From: Lewinellaceae bacterium
GTDB lineage: Bacteria > Bacteroidota > Bacteroidia > Chitinophagales > Saprospiraceae
Length of the DNA: 64,000 bases
Direction of reading: 5' to 3'
Assembly: GCA_016710765.1 (NCBI GenBank)
Contig: JADJUJ010000006.1
Coordinates: 248,001 to 312,000, forward strand
Shown: one piece after another, positions 52,845 through 61,086 of the stretch
Numbering within the stretch: the stretch's first letter is position 1
Layout: each line of letters begins with the position of its first letter
Translations under genes and position numbers: made by a program
The notes under the pieces: model-generated
Database searches by the model: none
Seen by the model: only the letters and a program-made list of their open reading frames with translations
Told to the model about the DNA's origin: nothing

Positions 52845-55364
52845 ATTATTTCTTCAAAATCAGGCGGCACATCCAGGGTGTACAGGGAGCGGTCGCGCAG
52901 GCGAATTTCCTTGATGGGCGCTACAGCACCGTCGAGCAGGCATTCTTTGGCAAACACCGGAAGCCCAACGAGGTAGATTTTTACCTTTTCATAAGTAGGG
53001 GTAAAATCGCCTGTTTTACGCTGCCGGAGTGCAAAACCCTTGGGCGTGCCTTCCGTTTCAAATGTTTTTAAAGCATAAGCGCCATCACGGTAGGCATAGC
53101 CCTCGCCTGCATCCTCGTACAAAGTGCTGGTTTCTTTACCATTTTTATAATACACATAGAGCGTCAGTTCGTCTATGGGTTTTTCTTGTGTCCATTGGGG
53201 TATGGGGTACACCGGCATGACAGCCCCTTCGCGCACAAAGAAGGGTATTTGATCAGGCAGAATGTTGACAAACATTTCACCGTTGCCCATCTGACCGGTC
53301 CAAAAGTAGAACCAGTTGCCCTTTGGCAGTACCACCATTTGGCGCTGTACTTTGGTTTGTACCACAGGGCTTACCAGCAGGTGCTCGCCAAAGAGAAAGT
53401 CGCGCTCGTTGTCGGCATGCCGGGGTTCCAGGGGGTCGGCAAAAGCCAGGTGTCGCAATACCGGTGTTCCATCCACCGAATTTTTCCACATGGCGGTATA
53501 GAGGCAAGGTAAGATGCTGTAGCGGAGCTCGATGGCTTTTTTCGCCAAACTGGTCCATTTTTCCCCGAAAGACCATGGTTCCTGGTCCGAAACGTGCAAA
53601 GCGGGGTCGGCGAGTTGGGCTTCTTCGGTTACAACGGCGTCGCCGCTGGCATGTTGCCCCATGCTGTGTACCCGCATGAGTGGGTGAAAAACGCTGAGTT
53701 GAAGCCAGCGGGTGAACAGTTCCCCATCAGCATCTCCTGCAAAGCCGCCAATGTCGGTGCCGCAAAAGGAGAAGCCGGAAATGCTCAGCCGGACGCATTG
53801 GATATTTGCCATTTGCAGGTGCTCCCAGTCCGACACGTTATCGCCGGTCCACACGGCTGCGTACCGCTGGGTGCCACTGTAAGCTGCCCGGGTGAGCAAA
53901 TATGGGCGTTTTTCCGGGTTTAACTGTTCAAATCCTTCCCAGGAGGCCCGGGCCATTTGCATGCCGTAGATGTTGTGCGCTTTGCGGTGGCCGCAGGTAT
54001 CGCCCTCATAATGGTGCAATACGTTGTCGGGCAGTGTTTTGTGGTGCACATGAAAAACAGCGGGTTCATTCATGTCGTTCCAGAACCCGGATACACCTTC
54101 TTTGAGGTACAATGCACGGTACTGATCGGCCCCACCACTTGCGCACTTCCGGGTCAGTGAAATCAGAAAAACCGCAGAACCCCGGCCACACCGGTGCGTA
54201 TGCCACCTGTCCATCGGTGTTTTTTGAGCAGGTAGTTTTATGCAGGGCTTCGGAATAGACCGCGTAATTGGGATCAGCCTTGAGGCCCGGGTCGATCATG
54301 ACTACCGTCTGAAAGCCTTTGTCCCGGAGTTCGTCAATCAGTCCCTTGGGGTCGGGGAAGTGATCATAATTCCAGGTAAAGCAGCGGAAGCCGTCCATGT
54401 AATCGATGTCCAGATAAATGGCATCGCAAGGAATTTGCAATTTGCGAAAGGTGTCTGCAATTTCGGTTACCCTGGTATGCGGATAGTAGCTCCAGCGGCA
54501 TTGGTGATAACCCAGTGCCCACATGGGGGGCAGGGCATGACTGCCGGTAAGCCTGGCATATCCTCGTGCTACTGTTGTAAGGTCGGGACCATAAATAAAG
54601 TAATAGTTCATTTCGCCACCCTCACTCCAGAATGAAACGGTGTTATCGCCTGCGCTGTTAAAATCGAAATGCGTACGGAAGGTATTGTCCAGAAAAATGC
54701 CATAGGCAAGCCCTTGTGTTAGGGCGTAGTAAAAAGGGACGGCGCGGTAAAGTGGGTCGGTTTCCCGCCCGAAGGCGAAGGAGTCGGTACACCAGTTCTC
54801 AAATTTTTTACCCTGCAGGTTAGCGCTGCAGGTTTTGTCGCCTAGTCCGTAAAAGACTTCCTTTCGCTGGTATTTCTTTTCTACTTTCATTTCCGACCAG
54901 CCTTTGAGGACTGTTCGTCGGGCTGAATAGCCGCCCGCATCTTCACAAAGCAGGCGATCATCGGCATTGTAAAAGCGAACGCGGAGGCCTGCTTTGGTGA
55001 CCACCACCTGGATGTCGCCGGAAACCAGTAGATATTCGTTATCGGTTTCGGTGAGTTTGACGGTTACTTTTTCATTTTCCAGATTTGGGCGCAGGGCATA
55101 GGAAAAATCCCGTTCGAATTGCCCATTGGGGGTATAGCGCAGGCGCACGATGCCTGGCGCGCTGATGTGCACGCGCAGGCAAATGCCATTTTTACAAACA
55201 AATTCATAAGCGCCTTCCATCCAGCGAACTGTATCGCAGTGGTCGGGTGAGAACAGTTCGTATACATCGTCGTAGCGCGAACTAACGTCGGCCTCGGTAA
55301 TTGAAATTTCTGAGGGGACGGATGCGGGGGCTTTCTTTTCGGGCAATTCCTGGTTTTCTTCCAT
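52832..55364 (-). CDS. GH31 alpha-glucosidase, one frame break
   Basis: The enzyme hydrolyses alpha-linked glucosides. It has an N-terminal beta-sandwich, then the (beta/alpha)8 core with PPMWALGYHQCRWSYYPHTR, IYLDIDYMDGFRCFTWNYDH, the nucleophile Asp in GFWNDMNEPAVF and the acid/base Asp in WTGDNVSDWEHL. A C-terminal beta domain follows (PDQIPFFVREGAVMP, YVYYKNGKETSTLYEDAGEG). Adding one base at CCCC 54130-54133 joins KWWG to ADQYRALYLKEGVSGFWND and gives about 844 residues. No signal peptide is visible, so it is probably cytoplasmic. It overlaps the kinase gene by 13 bases. Confidence 0.9.
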
Positions 55365-55493
55365 GCGCTGTCTACTGAGTAGGGCGCTAAGTTCCGGGGA
55401 ATTTGGGAGAAAACGTATTTTGAAGGGCTAAGAAGATTCAGTGCTTTGCTTTAGGCGCATGCACATCTGGTAAAAAAGGGGGCAAAATGTCCA

Positions 55494-56825
55494 TTAAAAT
55501 CGGTAAACCGCAGCCATTTGCCACATTCCTCGCGCATAGTGGTACGATTGGCTGTTCGTTTGCAGGGTGAAGTCGGCCGAGTTGTTGGGCTCCAGGTAAA
55601 GGGCTTCATCCCTGGATTGTAAAGAAAGCTCTGGCAGCGAAAATCGGTATTGGAGCCCGAATTCCAGGTGCTTACCCAGCTGGTAGGAAGCCCCCAGCAT
55701 CATCTGCGTATTCCAGCGGGGGAGCCCCTGGGAAGCGGCCTGATCAAGGGCTAATTTACCATTTTGTGCGTTTGATGATACCAGGCGATTGTTGCTCAAC
55801 GCAAGATTCTGCCCGCTGCTGCTGCCGCTTATGGTGTATTGTACCTGCGCTCCGGCGTATGCCCGGATGTTGCGGTGTATCTGGTACCAGACCTGGACAG
55901 GGATTTCAAGCCGGTGCATTTGGGTAATGGGTACCAGCACAGAATTATTGCTGAATCCTGAGCTTGAAGCGACCAGTACAGAGGTGTCGCCGGTAATTGC
56001 TGCGTACGAATCGTCGGCAATCTGAATAATCGGCCTGCCAATGCCATTGAGTTGTAGGTTTTGGTATCCCAGGCCTGCTCGGATGCCAAACCGGTTGCGA
56101 ATTTGCCAATCCAGAATACCACCTGCTGAGAAACTGACACTCGATTGTTCGCGTGTGATGGCACCCGCAGCATATACGCCAGCGCGAAGGTGATGAAAAG
56201 CCGGTTTTACTTTGATGGGTAGGGTAGTGGGGTGCTCCTGGTTTGGGGTGATCGTAGAATAAACAGGTGGCACCGGCATGTTTAGGGGCAGCGTAGCTAT
56301 TTGATCCAGGCTGCTGGCCCTTGGGGCCGCTGGTTGAAGTGCAATCCAGGGTATTTGTGATGATGGGGCAGGAGTGGGTTCTGCAGGTAAAATGTCGAAA
56401 GTCTGGGTTACGCTGGATGCTTCTGATAGGGAGGTACGCGGCGCTGTATGGCTCAACGTGTTGGGTGTTGCTGCCAGGGCCGTTTGTCCGGATTGCCCAA
56501 GCGGAAGGGGTTTGTTTTCGGAAATAGTGGTAGCCGGCAAGTTGGCGGAGGGGACAGCCTTTTGCGATGCGATTGGCTCGGTGCCAGAAGGGCGTCCAAG
56601 GAGTTGTGCCGGGGGCTGCGCAACATACCAAGCCAGGCCGGCCATGCTGCCGGTCAGGAGCAGGGCCAGCATCCAAAACAGCCAGCCAAAGCGCCGGCGT
56701 TTTTGTACGGGCAGTTCCTGGTCGAGCCGTTTTTTCATGTCGGCCCAGCCCTGGTTGGCCAGCTGTTTTTCCCTATTTGAGTATGGAGTAGGCATACGTT
56801 TTTTTGTCTGTAGGTTCATTTTCAT
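55494..56825 (-). CDS. single-helix plus outer-membrane beta-barrel protein, sigma partner
   Basis: The 443-residue protein begins at ATG 56825, inside an ATGA overlap with the sigma gene stop. Residues 1-45 are cytoplasmic and basic. One helix follows (FGWLFWMLALLLTGSMAGLA), then a long Pro/Ser/Thr-rich stalk of about 140 residues. The last 220 residues look like an outer-membrane barrel (HLRAGVYAAGAITREQSSVS, FGIRAGLGYQNLQL, NIRAYAGAQVQYTISG, HLEFGLQYRFSLPEL) ending in Phe (AAVYRF). The layout would let it span both membranes and touch the sigma factor directly. This type is frequent but poorly described in Bacteroidetes. Confidence 0.72.
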   Translation of the reverse strand: MKMNLQTKKRMPTPYSNREKQLANQGWADMKKRLDQELPVQKRRRFGWLFWMLALLLTGSMAGLAWYVAQPPAQLLGRPSGTEPIASQKAVPSANLPATTISENKPLPLGQSGQTALAATPNTLSHTAPRTSLSEASSVTQTFDILPAEPTPAPSSQIPWIALQPAAPRASSLDQIATLPLNMPVPPVYSTITPNQEHPTTLPIKVKPAFHHLRAGVYAAGAITREQSSVSFSAGGILDWQIRNRFGIRAGLGYQNLQLNGIGRPIIQIADDSYAAITGDTSVLVASSSGFSNNSVLVPITQMHRLEIPVQVWYQIHRNIRAYAGAQVQYTISGSSSGQNLALSNNRLVSSNAQNGKLALDQAASQGLPRWNTQMMLGASYQLGKHLEFGLQYRFSLPELSLQSRDEALYLEPNNSADFTLQTNSQSYHYARGMWQMAAVYRF

Positions 56826-57396
56826 GCGAAGCGATCTTCTCGCGTTTCCCAGTTTTCGAGGGCTTTCAGTCGTTCTCGTAATTTTTGACGGGCGTTCGAC
56901 AAATGCCATTTGGAGGTGCCTTCCGAGATAGACATGGAGACAGCGATCTCTGCATGGCTGTACCCTTCGATGGCAAAAAGTCGGAATACTTCCTGCGATG
57001 CTGTTGGCAGCGTTTTGATGGTGTTCAGGAGGTCTTCTTCATATAAGTGATCCAGCCCTTTTCGGGAAGGCTTTCTTCTTTTTCATCAAATACCAGAAAA
57101 TGGAGGTAACGCGCGTTGTTGCGGAAATAATCGGCCATGCTGTGGTAAACCAGCCGGCGCACCCAACCTTCAAGGCTGCCGCGGAAAGCGAATGTGTCGA
57201 TCTTTTTGAACACCCTCAGCAGACCGGTATTGACGATATCAATGGCTGTGTCTTCATCCCGGGTGTACCGCAGGCACATGCGGAGCATGACCGGAAAAAA
57301 TTTCCGGTACAAGGCTTCCTGGCCGCGACGATCGTTGCGGCAACAGGCTTCCACCAGTTCCTGATCGCTGTACGTTTTGGGTTTGAAGATGGGCAT
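56822..57396 (-). CDS. ECF RNA polymerase sigma factor, one frame break
   Basis: From ATG 57396 it reads KTYSDQELVEACCRNDRRGQ, region 2 (RYTRDEDTAIDIVNTGLLRV, GSLEGWVRRLVYHSMADYFR) and stops early after KGWITYMKKTS. Adding one G at CCC 57056-57058 (plus strand) continues with LDHLYEEDLLNTIKTLPTAS and region 4 (FRLFAIEGYSHAEIAVSMSI, SEGTSKWHLSNARQKLRERL) to a TGA at 56822-56824. The corrected protein has about 191 residues, normal for the family. Its stop overlaps the barrel-protein start by 4 bases, so the two are translationally coupled. Confidence 0.88.
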
Positions 57397-57400
57397 TTAT

Positions 57401-57469
57401 TAGTCTTTAGCCTTTAGTCTTTAGTCTTTGGGTGTTGGACATTGGTCTTTGAGCGTTGTCCAATGTCCA
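57401..57469. repeat. TTTAGTC word repeat and perfect inverted repeat
   Basis: Four to five copies of TTTAGTC/CTTTAGC words run from 57401 to 57429. Then TGGACATTGG (57436-57445) and CCAATGTCCA (57460-57469) form a perfect 10-bp inverted repeat with a 14-base loop. A shorter relative of the word repeat is at 47220-47237. Confidence 0.75.
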
Positions 57470-57477
57470 TTTTGGGG

Positions 57478-58245
57478 TTAAAACAACAGTCCAAAGCCGA
57501 GTTCCAGGCGGCGGTGCAGGATGCGGTCGGTACCATTTTCGGCATTCCAAAGGGAAGCCCAATCACGGGTTTTGCGTTGTAGCCGCAAACCGGTGTGTAT
57601 CGTGAAATGATTGCCTATGCGGTAGCCAATCTGAACATCGCCCATGAAACCGCCTTTGTAATGGCTGGTTTGCCCCCAGGTGCGCTGCTGGTCGCCAGAA
57701 TTATCAGCAAAGGCCCAACCGGCGCTTACGGCATAATACGGTGCTGTGCGTTTCGCGGTCAGGTAGCCGCGTATTTCGGCATAAATGGGGTAGGTAGCCA
57801 CGTCTCCGTCGAGGTTGAAAACTTCCCCGCCAATACCCAAGCCTGTTCCAAACCAACGATTCCACTGATAGCCGCTGCTGTGTTGCAAGGCGATGCCCAT
57901 ACTGCCACCGTAGTAGCCGTAGGTACGGCCGGGAAGGAAAGTCAAGCGGGTATGGTGGTACCAGCCCCGTTCTTTAAAATCGTACACTTTGGGCAGGGCG
58001 GCATTTCCTGTTCCGGTTTCCTTACAACGCTGTACAATGCGCTTAACATTGCTGTCGTCGAAACGTAAATCCAGGTTGTTCCAGGTTTTGAAGTGAATTT
58101 CGGCGCCAGGGGTATAAGATTGTATGGTGCCGCTGAAAACACTGCCATTTTTCAGGTAAAGCCAATCGGTGCAATCGGGTGTATCCTGAGCCTTGAGGCC
58201 CGCTGCCAGGATGAAGCAGCAACAGAGCAGGTATATTGATTTCAT
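57478..58245 (-). CDS. secreted, probable outer-membrane barrel protein
   Basis: This 255-residue protein has a signal peptide (IYLLCCCFILAAGLKAQ). It starts with a small module (DWLYLKNGSVFSGTIQSYTP) followed by beta strands with alternating pattern (RLTFLPGRTYGYYGGSMGIA, YAVSAGWAFADN, GDVQIGYRIGNHFTIHTGLR). It ends LELGFGLLF with a terminal Phe, typical of outer-membrane barrels. No function can be named. It lies between the sigma gene and the LVIVD lipoprotein gene on the same strand. Confidence 0.7.
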   Translation of the reverse strand: MKSIYLLCCCFILAAGLKAQDTPDCTDWLYLKNGSVFSGTIQSYTPGAEIHFKTWNNLDLRFDDSNVKRIVQRCKETGTGNAALPKVYDFKERGWYHHTRLTFLPGRTYGYYGGSMGIALQHSSGYQWNRWFGTGLGIGGEVFNLDGDVATYPIYAEIRGYLTAKRTAPYYAVSAGWAFADNSGDQQRTWGQTSHYKGGFMGDVQIGYRIGNHFTIHTGLRLQRKTRDWASLWNAENGTDRILHRRLELGFGLLF

Positions 58246-58323
58246 CAGAAAATATGATTTGGGTTGCGGGCAGTTGATCCCGAGCGCAAGCGTATAGGAT
58301 CAACTGCCAATCAACCAGATTTT

Positions 58324-59595
58324 TTACTGTTGGACCAAAATTTTGCTTAGTTCTTCCGGACGAGCAGGGTCGCTGACATCGTATTGATAGAACCCGCCGG
58401 CGCCGATCACCAGCAAGTGGTTGTTGTCCAGCGCGATAACATCATACGTTTCGATGTTTTGTACATGGGCCAGTTGCGTCAGTACATTTGGGTTATTCTT
58501 GTCAAATACCTTGAGTCCGTTGTCGCATACATACAGGTTGTTGTCGGTAAAGGTCAGTCCCATCGGGCGGGTCATCGGATAGGTAGCAAACAAGGTGGTT
58601 TGTGGCAGGTATTCGATGCCAATCACTTCAAGTTGATTGAGCGTGCCGCCGCAAGTGGTGCCATCGTGGATGGTCACATAGGCGTATTTGTCGTCGCAAA
58701 CCACGGGGTCACACCCCGTTGCATGCCAGAAGGCTGTTTCCCAAACTGGGTGGGCCGGGTTGCTGTTGTTGAAAATAAACACACCATTGGGCGAGCCGAT
58801 GAAGAGCCGGTCTTTCCAGGGGAAAATGGTTTCAATATTACCACCCACCTGAATGGCGTCGAGGCGGTCGGGGCATACAGGGTTGTTCAGTGAGTAGGAG
58901 CGCAGGGTAGTTTGGTCTACAGTGTAGAGGTAATCGCCCGAAAGCCCAAAGCGTGAAAAAGAGCCGGCAATTCCGGCTTGCGCCAGGGCAGATTGTGTGG
59001 TTTTAAACTGACCCGATGAAGTGCTGGACAGCAGGCTGGCATCGAAAAGGAGTACATCTTCCTGGAAAAACCAACCACCGTTGTTTACAGCGTTGCAGGC
59101 CACCTCTTCGGTGACGGGCGTTTGGATGTAATCGATGATGAAACCGCGGTACGGATCGAAACCGTAGAGGGAAAATTCATTTTCCTGGCGGCACACCTGC
59201 TTTGGGTTTTGGAGGTCACTGATGTCGATGGTCAGGAGGTCCATGTACTGATCGACGTACAGGTACTGGCCTTTCACGGCCATGTCCACGTTGCCTTCGA
59301 TGTTCCAGAAGGCAAGTTGAATTGGTTTTTTGGGATCGCTGTTGTCGATCAGATGTATACCGGCCTTGACTTCATTGATCAGCAGATAGTGGCTGAAGGC
59401 ATAGAGTTTGCCGGTGTTTTTGAGGGCATGGGGAGCTTCCAGCACCAGGTCCTTGCGGCATTCGGCGGCTGGCTTGTACACGGGATCAAAGCGGATAAAG
59501 TTGCGGGTGGAGGTACATTTGTCCTTGAGGCAGCTTTGGAGCGTGAGGGCTCCCAGGAGGGGGAGCATAAAAAGTAGAAGATGACGGAGTTTCAT
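58324..59595 (-). CDS. LVIVD-repeat lipoprotein
   Basis: The protein has 423 residues with a lipoprotein signal (LLGALTLQSC). The body is a propeller of LVIVD-type repeats, seen as GIHLIDNSDPKKPIQLAFWN, LLTIDISDLQNPKQV, GVFIFNNSNPAHPVWETAFW, LKVFDKNNPNVLTQLAHV and FYQYDVSDPARPEELSKI. These are common in secreted or surface lipoproteins of Bacteroidetes, and a choice-of-anchor or binding role is usual. The final residues LVQQ end cleanly at a stop, so the gene looks intact. Confidence 0.85.
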   Translation of the reverse strand: MKLRHLLLFMLPLLGALTLQSCLKDKCTSTRNFIRFDPVYKPAAECRKDLVLEAPHALKNTGKLYAFSHYLLINEVKAGIHLIDNSDPKKPIQLAFWNIEGNVDMAVKGQYLYVDQYMDLLTIDISDLQNPKQVCRQENEFSLYGFDPYRGFIIDYIQTPVTEEVACNAVNNGGWFFQEDVLLFDASLLSSTSSGQFKTTQSALAQAGIAGSFSRFGLSGDYLYTVDQTTLRSYSLNNPVCPDRLDAIQVGGNIETIFPWKDRLFIGSPNGVFIFNNSNPAHPVWETAFWHATGCDPVVCDDKYAYVTIHDGTTCGGTLNQLEVIGIEYLPQTTLFATYPMTRPMGLTFTDNNLYVCDNGLKVFDKNNPNVLTQLAHVQNIETYDVIALDNNHLLVIGAGGFYQYDVSDPARPEELSKILVQQ

Positions 59596-59687
59596 AGCTG
59601 AATTGTTGAGTGGTGGTAGTTGTTGCCGGCTGTTTGATGGTAAGACGTAGATTGACGCTATCAGGGTTGGGTTGGAATAGATTTTTT

Positions 59688-60908
59688 TTAACCGACCTCA
59701 AAACTCAACCCCGCATTGTGGGTCAACCTATCCAGCAGCGCATCGCCCATGGCGGTAGATGGTGTCAAAAAGCCGTACTGTTCCGGGGTAATTGCGCTGT
59801 CTTTGGCCAGGCAAACCGCGCATTCGGCCAGCATTTTGGAGGTTGAGCCATAGCCAGGGTCCTTATCTCCTTTCACTTTTGCCATGATGGTGCTGCCATC
59901 TGGCAGGGTGCCAAACATCTGAAAATAAAAGAAGCCGGTTTCTCTTTCCTGCTTATCAGGCCCTTCGCCTGGTTTAGGCAAGAAGCGACGCAATAGGTTG
60001 CCAAAGATGGTCCCGGGCTTAGCGGCCAACAACGTACCCAGTAGCATAAGTATGGAGAACCCTTTTAACCTGCCCATCAGCCCGTTCCCGGTCATCATGG
60101 CTTCCTCATACTGGAACTGCTCACCGTAGGGTAAGCCCGACAGCGCATGGCTCCTGCGCACCACACGGGTATTGATGCCCGCCATGATAAAAGGCGCAAT
60201 CCAGGATTTTGCCTGGGCATCGTATGCCAGCGCGCGCAGATCCTTTCCATCGGCGCCTTTGTGCTCGGGATCGGGGTTGAGGGCGTATGTCCGCGACATC
60301 AATTTGGCAAAACCGGGATTTTCGGCGGCCAGGGCCATCTGGGCAAACATGCTTTCATAGGTGCCGCCGCTGAGCCCGCCCTTTGATGCTTTTAACAGGT
60401 TCTTGATCCGGGTAGCGTAGTTTCCAAACTGCTTTTGGGCTGCTTTTTGTAAAAAGAAAACCCCCATGTCGGAGGGGATGGAATCAAAACCGCAGGTATG
60501 CACGATCTTGACCCGGGCTGCCAGCGCCTCCTCCTGGTGCAAATCAATCATGGTGCGCATCCAGCCCACTTCACCAGTAAGGTCGCAGTAGTGGGTGCCA
60601 GCCTGAATACAGGCTGCAACCAGTTTGCTGCCGTAGCGGGTATAGGGTCCTACGGTGGTGCAGACCACCCGGGTTTGGGCAGCCATAGCAAGCAGAGAAG
60701 GCGCATCGTCGCTGTCGGCTGTCAGTATGGGTATGTCGGGACAACCCAATTCCTGCAATATCTGTTTCAGTTTTTCCGGATTGCGTCCTGCTACCGCCCA
60801 TTTTAGATTTTCATCCTGTCCGTATTGTTTCCACAAATATTCGGCTACCAGGCGACCGGTGAATCCGGAAGCGCCCCAAAGTATCAAGTCGTAGGTTCTT
60901 GCTGTCAT
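59688..60908 (-). CDS. saccharopine dehydrogenase-like / trans-acting enoyl reductase family oxidoreductase
   Basis: The protein has 406 residues. It opens with a Rossmann fold (DLILWGASGFTGRLVAEYLW) and AVAGRNPEKLKQIL, then VVCTTVGPYTRYGSKLVAAC, HYCDLTGEVGWMRTMIDLH and KIVHTCGFDSIPSDMGVFFL. These are the landmarks of the saccharopine dehydrogenase NADP-binding family, including mycobacterial trans-acting enoyl reductase. The usual membrane-associated segment (FSILMLLGTLLAA) is present. It probably reduces a lipid-like substrate, but this is not shown here. Confidence 0.87.
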   Translation of the reverse strand: MTARTYDLILWGASGFTGRLVAEYLWKQYGQDENLKWAVAGRNPEKLKQILQELGCPDIPILTADSDDAPSLLAMAAQTRVVCTTVGPYTRYGSKLVAACIQAGTHYCDLTGEVGWMRTMIDLHQEEALAARVKIVHTCGFDSIPSDMGVFFLQKAAQKQFGNYATRIKNLLKASKGGLSGGTYESMFAQMALAAENPGFAKLMSRTYALNPDPEHKGADGKDLRALAYDAQAKSWIAPFIMAGINTRVVRRSHALSGLPYGEQFQYEEAMMTGNGLMGRLKGFSILMLLGTLLAAKPGTIFGNLLRRFLPKPGEGPDKQERETGFFYFQMFGTLPDGSTIMAKVKGDKDPGYGSTSKMLAECAVCLAKDSAITPEQYGFLTPSTAMGDALLDRLTHNAGLSFEVG

Positions 60909-61083
60909 AATTTAATATTTCCGATTACATGATATCCGATTGGATTTCCGATTTCCGATTACATGATATCCGATTTCCGATTGGATCTGGGAATGATCAT
61001 TTAGGCGAACAAGCCAATCATACATCTTTTAAATCTTACATCCAATCGGATATCGGATATCGAAAATCGGCAATCGGAAATCA
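60909..61083. repeat. TTTCCGATT word repeat with inverted arms
   Basis: TTCCGATT(A/G) and GATATCCGATT words occupy 60915-60986, and complementary words (CCAATCGGATATCGGATATC, CAATCGGAAATC) occupy 61040-61083. The two blocks can pair over about 40 bases. It lies after the end of the T9SS adhesin gene and may stop transcription. Confidence 0.75.
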
Positions 61084-61086
61084 TTT

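Noticed and set aside
57401..57469. An intrinsic terminator for the barrel protein at 57478
   Set aside because: The perfect inverted repeat has no following T tract on the minus strand, so it is listed only as a repeat.
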